Origin: Planctomycetota bacterium
GTDB lineage: Bacteria; Planctomycetota; UBA1135; GCA-002686595
Reading direction: 5' to 3'
Length of the DNA stretch: 64,000 bases
NCBI GenBank assembly: GCA_026692665.1
Contig: JAPLOF010000023.1
Location: forward strand, 90,961-154,960
The notes beneath the pieces are model-generated. The model did no database searches, was not told the origin of the DNA, and saw nothing but the letters and a program-made list of their open reading frames with translations. Numbering within the stretch: position 1 is the first letter of the stretch; each line of letters starts with the position of its first letter. The position numbers were made by a program, and so were the translations under genes. Below, piece by piece: positions 62,734-64,000 of the stretch.

Positions 62734-63948
62734 ATGGCAAGCGCCGGAGCGGAGGACTTTGGGCGCGGAGTGCTCGGCTGCTTCGTGCTCGCCCTCGTCG
62801 GAGCGGTCACAGGCACCTGGATGCTCGAACGAATCGGGGGCTCCTCACGCTACGGCAGCGACTCGCCGCACTCGGGTTGGAGCGCACGCTGGGTCGGCGA
62901 CGTCGACGGCGACGGGACGCCGGACTTCGTGCTGTCGACGTCGTTCGCTCCGGATCACGCGGGTCCGCGCGTCATCTCGGGCGCGACGGGCACGGGCCTC
63001 GGAGCGCACGGAGCGGGCTGGGTGAATTCGGAGGGCCGCGCCTACCCCGGCGATCTGGACGGCGATGGGAGTCCCGAGTCGTGGTGGGACGACGAGAACG
63101 GGATCCACCTCTCGAGCCGTCGAACGAACGGTCTCGGTCGGACGTTCGCCTGCGATCTGAGCGGCCTCGCGGACGTCCTCGACGACCTGGACGGGGACGG
63201 CACGCTCGACCTCCTGATCGGCGGATACCCGGCTCGCGGCCCAGAGACGGATCGCGTGAGCGCCGTCTCCGCGCGGACGGGCGCCGCGATCTGGACGGTG
63301 GAGCGCGCAGGGAACGGGACGCCGGGCGACACGCCGTTCGCTTGGATCGGATGCGTGGTCGGCGACATCGACGGAGACGGCCGCGCGGACGCGGCCGTCC
63401 AGGACCAGCGCGAACGCGTCGAGTTCCTCTCGGGCAAGGACGGCACGACGATCGGGCACGCGGAGTCACGCTGTGACTGGGTCTCTGGCTCCCTGTCCCC
63501 TCTCGGCGACGTGGACGGCGACGGGCGCCCGGACCTCCTGGTCCACGGCGGGAACGACACGCCGACCGAAGTCGTCTCGTGCCTCCATGGCCGCGTCTTG
63601 GCCGCCATCGTGGTGCCTCGCTACGCGTACGACGTCTTCTCACCCGGCGACGTGGATGGCGACGGCAAGCGGGACGTCGCGTGGAGCAGCAGCGAGGGCG
63701 GCACGTGCGCGCGTGCCCTCGACGGCTCGATCCTCGGGCAGTGGCCCGGACTCCGTCTGGTGCCGGGGTGCGAAGACTACGACCGCGACGGTCACGCGGA
63801 CCTGCTCGCCGTGCGCAACGTGCGCATCGTGGGCAATGTGGCGGAACCGGCCGACCTCTGGCGCCTCGGCCGCATCGAGATCCTCTCCGGCAAGACGCTG
63901 ACCGTCGCGCGCGTCTTCGACGCGGACGCGCTCGGACTGCCGCGCTGA
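62734..63948 (+). CDS. FG-GAP/VCBS repeat beta-propeller protein, membrane-anchored
   Basis: 404 residues. An N-terminal hydrophobic segment (VLGCFVLALVGAVTGTWML) acts as signal or anchor. Seven calcium-binding loops of the FG-GAP type follow at regular spacing: DVDGDGTPD, DLDGDGSPE, DLDGDGTLD, DIDGDGRAD, DVDGDGRPD, DVDGDGKRD and a degenerate DYDRDGHAD, consistent with a seven-bladed propeller. Likely extracytoplasmic and involved in adhesion or binding. TTGAAT, a weak -10-like hexamer, ends about 6 nt before the ATG. Confidence 0.8.
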   Translation: MASAGAEDFGRGVLGCFVLALVGAVTGTWMLERIGGSSRYGSDSPHSGWSARWVGDVDGDGTPDFVLSTSFAPDHAGPRVISGATGTGLGAHGAGWVNSEGRAYPGDLDGDGSPESWWDDENGIHLSSRRTNGLGRTFACDLSGLADVLDDLDGDGTLDLLIGGYPARGPETDRVSAVSARTGAAIWTVERAGNGTPGDTPFAWIGCVVGDIDGDGRADAAVQDQRERVEFLSGKDGTTIGHAESRCDWVSGSLSPLGDVDGDGRPDLLVHGGNDTPTEVVSCLHGRVLAAIVVPRYAYDVFSPGDVDGDGKRDVAWSSSEGGTCARALDGSILGQWPGLRLVPGCEDYDRDGHADLLAVRNVRIVGNVAEPADLWRLGRIEILSGKTLTVARVFDADALGLPR

Positions 63949-63960
63949 GCAAGCGTCTCC

Positions 63961-64000
63961 GGTGCCTGGCTAACTTGTTCTGGGTTCGATTCCGGGGAAA
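63961..64000. repeat. Partial copy of the GTGCCTGGCT palindrome family at the window edge
   Basis: The sequence begins GGTGCCTGGCTAACTTG and continues to TCCGGGGAAA, matching the left arm of the 31.8-kb element. The partner arm would lie outside the window. Confidence 0.65.

Overview
The window is about 64 kb of very GC-rich bacterial chromosome, densely coding on both strands, with almost every codon ending in G or C. The gene content suggests a member of the Planctomycetota or a closely related lineage, but this is inference without a phylogenetic marker. Supporting features are an ECF-type sigma factor translationally coupled to a FecR-domain protein, large M14-type zinc carboxypeptidases with extra C-terminal domains, an FG-GAP repeat protein, a polyhydroxyalkanoic-acid-system small protein, and a GT3/GT35/GH57 glycogen cluster. 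There is no prophage, CRISPR array, rRNA or integrase. The one mobile-element gene is a REP-associated tyrosine transposase (RAYT).

Layout. Positions 1-11.5 kb hold an OYE-type flavin oxidoreductase fragment, two secreted proteins, and a run of transporters: SulP, CstA, a dicarboxylate/amino-acid symporter, TerC, and an APC permease with a universal-stress domain. A CAT-anticodon tRNA follows. Positions 11.6-25 kb carry an M14 lipoprotein peptidase, a Tex/S1 RNA-binding protein, a beta-propeller-like protein, a parallel beta-helix protein, EF-G, a class I HMG-CoA reductase and a SASA esterase. Positions 25-38 kb carry an N-formylglutamate-amidohydrolase-like protein coupled to an apparently frameshifted ORF, the RAYT, an S9 peptidase, a Tat-exported epimerase-like protein, guanine deaminase, a second M14 peptidase, a nitroreductase-methyltransferase fusion and an AbgT transporter.

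Positions 38-52.8 kb contain a sigma-54 activator coupled to a PcrA/UvrD helicase, a GT-C glycosyltransferase, a three-subunit molybdenum hydroxylase, a methyltransferase with a WaaP-like kinase, the sigma/FecR pair and two lipoproteins. Positions 52.8-62.6 kb contain a large lipoprotein and a tightly overlapping operon of GT4 glycosyltransferase, GH57 enzyme and a 1414-residue glycogen synthase-phosphorylase fusion. An FG-GAP protein closes the window.

Three genome-scale patterns stand out. First, large palindromes occupy the convergent intergenic gaps longer than about 60 bp, and several share an AGCCAGGCAC core; a RAYT gene lies in the same window. Second, many start codons sit only 6-14 nt after a TANNNT -10-like hexamer, which predicts leaderless or nearly leaderless mRNAs. 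Third, operon members are often joined by 4-nt ATGA or GTGA stop/start overlaps. The clearest unusual protein architectures are the synthase-phosphorylase fusion and the nitroreductase-methyltransferase fusion.
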